The translations under genes were made by a program, and so were the position numbers. Under the pieces are notes generated by a model. The model saw only the letters and a program-made list of their open reading frames with translations, did no database searches and had not been told where the DNA came from. This document shows positions 3,880 to 5,525 of a DNA stretch of 5,525 nt, piece by piece. The DNA comes from Spirochaetota bacterium (GTDB lineage: Bacteria > Spirochaetota > Spirochaetia > Treponematales > Breznakiellaceae). The stretch spans positions 1-5,525 of the forward strand of contig JAEWSV010000521.1 of the NCBI GenBank assembly GCA_023398155.1, read 5' to 3'. Within the stretch, counting starts at the first letter, position 1. The number at the start of each line of letters is the position of its first letter.

Positions 3880-5525
3880 CTACTTGAGCTCCGCTTGGGC
3901 GATGGCTACCGCCTGCGCCGGCAGGTAGACCTTGCCGAGCTTGTCGGCCGCGACGACCAGGCCCTCAAGCTCGATCGTTTTTCCGTTGACCAGCATCACG
4001 TTCTTGGAGAACGGCAGCCGCGCCGAGGACGCGCCCTTGGAAACGACCAACGCGGGGTTCGCGGCGTCGGTCTTGTCGATGCTGACCGCGTAACCGGCCG
4101 CGCCGAAGGCTGCCTCCGCCTCGACGAAGAGTCGTTCGTTCAAGGCCGGGAAGTCGAAACCCATCCGGGCCGCGAGGGCGCGGCCGACCTCGGCGTTCTC
4201 CATGAGGCCCGTAAGCTTGCTCGGTCCGTACGCGAAGAGGTAGACGTCGGCGCCCGTGTGCCCGCCGGTCGTCCAGCCGAGCCGGGCGCGGGAGGAGAGC
4301 ATGGGTACGATGACCGCGCCGATCGGCTTTTTCTCCGCGATGGCTCCTGAGATGGCCTTGAGCTCCGCCTCGCTGAGATCGGAAAGGCCCCACTTCGTCG
4401 CCATTACGTCCTTTATTTTCTGGTCATCGGCTCCCGCGAGAAGCTTGTCGATGCCTTCCGCCGTCATCTGGACTTTACGCATCGGGCCGACCACGAAATC
4501 GTCATCGGTGGATGAATACTTGGAATCCTCCTTGGTGCCGATGGTGATGCCGCCCGTGCCGTGGTCCGCGACGACCACCACGAGGGTGTTGCCGTCCTTC
4601 TTGGCGAACGCGAGGGCGGCGCCGACCGCCTCGTCGAACGCGCGGAGATCCGAGACGAGCCCCGCGGGGTCGTTCGCGTGCGCAGCCCAATCAACCTTGG
4701 ATCCTTCGACGAACAGGAAGAATCCGCTCTTCGCGGACTTGGGGTTCGCGGCGAGGAGCTCGATCGCCTTCACCGTCATCTCGGCTAGAGCCGGCTCGTT
4801 CGGGGCCAGCTCGTCGCGGTCGATATCGTAGGCCATGGCATCCGGGGCGAAAGTGCCCCAAACCTTGGGGCCTTTCGCTGCGGCCAGCTCGGCCTTTGTG
4901 GATACCTGCGCGTAGCCTTTGGATTTGATGACGGCTACGAGGTCTTCCCCGTCTTCGCGCTTGCCGCCGCTCTCGGATTTCGGGATCAGGTATTGAGCGC
5001 CGCCCGAGAGGACGACATCCATGCCCTGGTATACTTGCTGCTCCGCCAACTCGTTGTAGTTGTTGCGGTCGTGCCAGTGGGAGGAGAAGGCCGCGGGCGT
5101 GGCGTGCTGGACGTTGGAGGTCGCGACGAGGCCAGTCGCCCTACCTGAGAGCCGCGCGCCTTCCAGGAGCGTCGCGAGCGGCACGTATTTCGGCGCGATG
5201 TACGGCTTGGCCGCGTCGATCGTCACGTTCCAGGCTCCGACTGAAATACCCTTGTCCGTTCCCTTGTAGCCGGTGGCGTACGCGGTGGCGCCCGGCGCCG
5301 AGTCGGTAATGATGGAATCCGCGCCGTAGGTGCGGATCGCGCCCGTATAAATGGTATCCACGGCGAGGGGCGCCCCCTTGATCCAGCGGGTAAGCGGCCA
5401 CGCTTCGGGGCCGGTCCCGTCGGTCAAGAGCAGGATGACGTTCTTGACGGGTTTCCCTTCGTCGTCGCCCGCTCCCGGCGCGGCCGATGCGGCCATTGCG
5501 CAGAAGAGCAGCAAGGTCGAAGACA
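3880..5525 (-). CDS. Secreted alkaline phosphatase (PhoA-type family), 5' end beyond the window
   Basis: Hydrolyses phosphate monoesters outside the cytoplasm. The frame is open to the right edge. A TTG at 5514 is the first possible internal start, but it falls inside the signal-peptide core (SSTLLLFCAMAASAAPG), so the true start is upstream. Numbering from that TTG, and aligning with E. coli PhoA, the visible residues are D32 (TDG; E. coli D51), nucleophile S72 in TDSAPGATAYATGYK (S102), T139 in HATPAAF (T155), R150 (R166), E270/D275/H279 in VEGSKVDWAAH (E322/D327/H331), D317-H318 in ADHGTGG (D369-H370) and H419 in GGHTGADVYLFAYGP (H412). All zinc-site and catalytic residues are kept. E. coli D153 and K328 are replaced by H137 and W276. 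The usual GDGMG opening reads TDGTG. After about residue 455 there is a C-terminal extension, and residues about 504-537 resemble a copper-amine-oxidase N-like repeat. No PHO-box can be judged because the promoter is outside. Confidence 0.95.
   Translation of the reverse strand, partial: SSTLLLFCAMAASAAPGAGDDEGKPVKNVILLLTDGTGPEAWPLTRWIKGAPLAVDTIYTGAIRTYGADSIITDSAPGATAYATGYKGTDKGISVGAWNVTIDAAKPYIAPKYVPLATLLEGARLSGRATGLVATSNVQHATPAAFSSHWHDRNNYNELAEQQVYQGMDVVLSGGAQYLIPKSESGGKREDGEDLVAVIKSKGYAQVSTKAELAAAKGPKVWGTFAPDAMAYDIDRDELAPNEPALAEMTVKAIELLAANPKSAKSGFFLFVEGSKVDWAAHANDPAGLVSDLRAFDEAVGAALAFAKKDGNTLVVVVADHGTGGITIGTKEDSKYSSTDDDFVVGPMRKVQMTAEGIDKLLAGADDQKIKDVMATKWGLSDLSEAELKAISGAIAEKKPIGAVIVPMLSSRARLGWTTGGHTGADVYLFAYGPSKLTGLMENAEVGRALAARMGFDFPALNERLFVEAEAAFGAAGYAVSIDKTDAANPALVVSKGASSARLPFSKNVMLVNGKTIELEGLVVAADKLGKVYLPAQAVAIAQAELK

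Noticed and set aside
4256..4831. A 191-codon plus-strand open frame opposite the phosphatase gene
   Set aside because: Antisense to conserved alkaline phosphatase motifs, with no ribosome site and a Ser/Ala-rich composition typical of shadow frames.

Overview
The window is GC-rich, densely coding bacterial DNA with a strong G/C preference at third codon positions. The solute-binding protein has a signal-peptidase-I leader with no lipobox cysteine, followed by a Gln/Gly-rich mature N-terminus (AGQQQG). This style is common in spirochaete transporters, so a GC-rich member of the Spirochaetota is my best guess. It is an inference; nothing here is a phylogenetic marker. A diderm (periplasm-bearing) host is the safer statement.

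Layout. The plus-strand half (2-3153) is a carbohydrate ABC importer cassette of the CUT1, LplB/LplC type: the 3' part of permease 1 (2-544), complete permease 2 (554-1480), a 182-bp spacer (1481-1662), and a complete periplasmic binding protein with a C-terminal DUF3502-like domain (1663-3153). No ATPase gene is visible; many CUT1 systems of this type use a shared ATPase encoded elsewhere. A bidirectional terminator hairpin (3195-3233) separates this cassette from the minus-strand half. That half holds a DinB-family metal-binding protein (3804-3256) and, upstream of it on the same strand, a secreted alkaline phosphatase (3880 to beyond the right edge). A perfect 10-bp hairpin lies between the two minus-strand genes, directly followed by a promoter-like sequence for the dinB-like gene.

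How the genes work together. The two permeases form the membrane channel, and the binding protein delivers a sugar or oligosaccharide to it. Spacing suggests one transcript, with extra expression control in the spacer. The phosphatase would release phosphate from organic esters outside the cytoplasm, and I see no direct functional link between it, the DinB-like protein and the importer.

The most unusual structure is the permease 2-binding protein spacer. The last codons of permease 2 (GSIKE-stop) and the DNA following them are repeated in tandem about 2.5 times with a 46-47 bp period. Each full copy can fold into a two-part hairpin, and one stem position changes in a compensatory way between copies. 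I found no CRISPR array, transposase, tRNA, rRNA or clearly novel multi-gene system.
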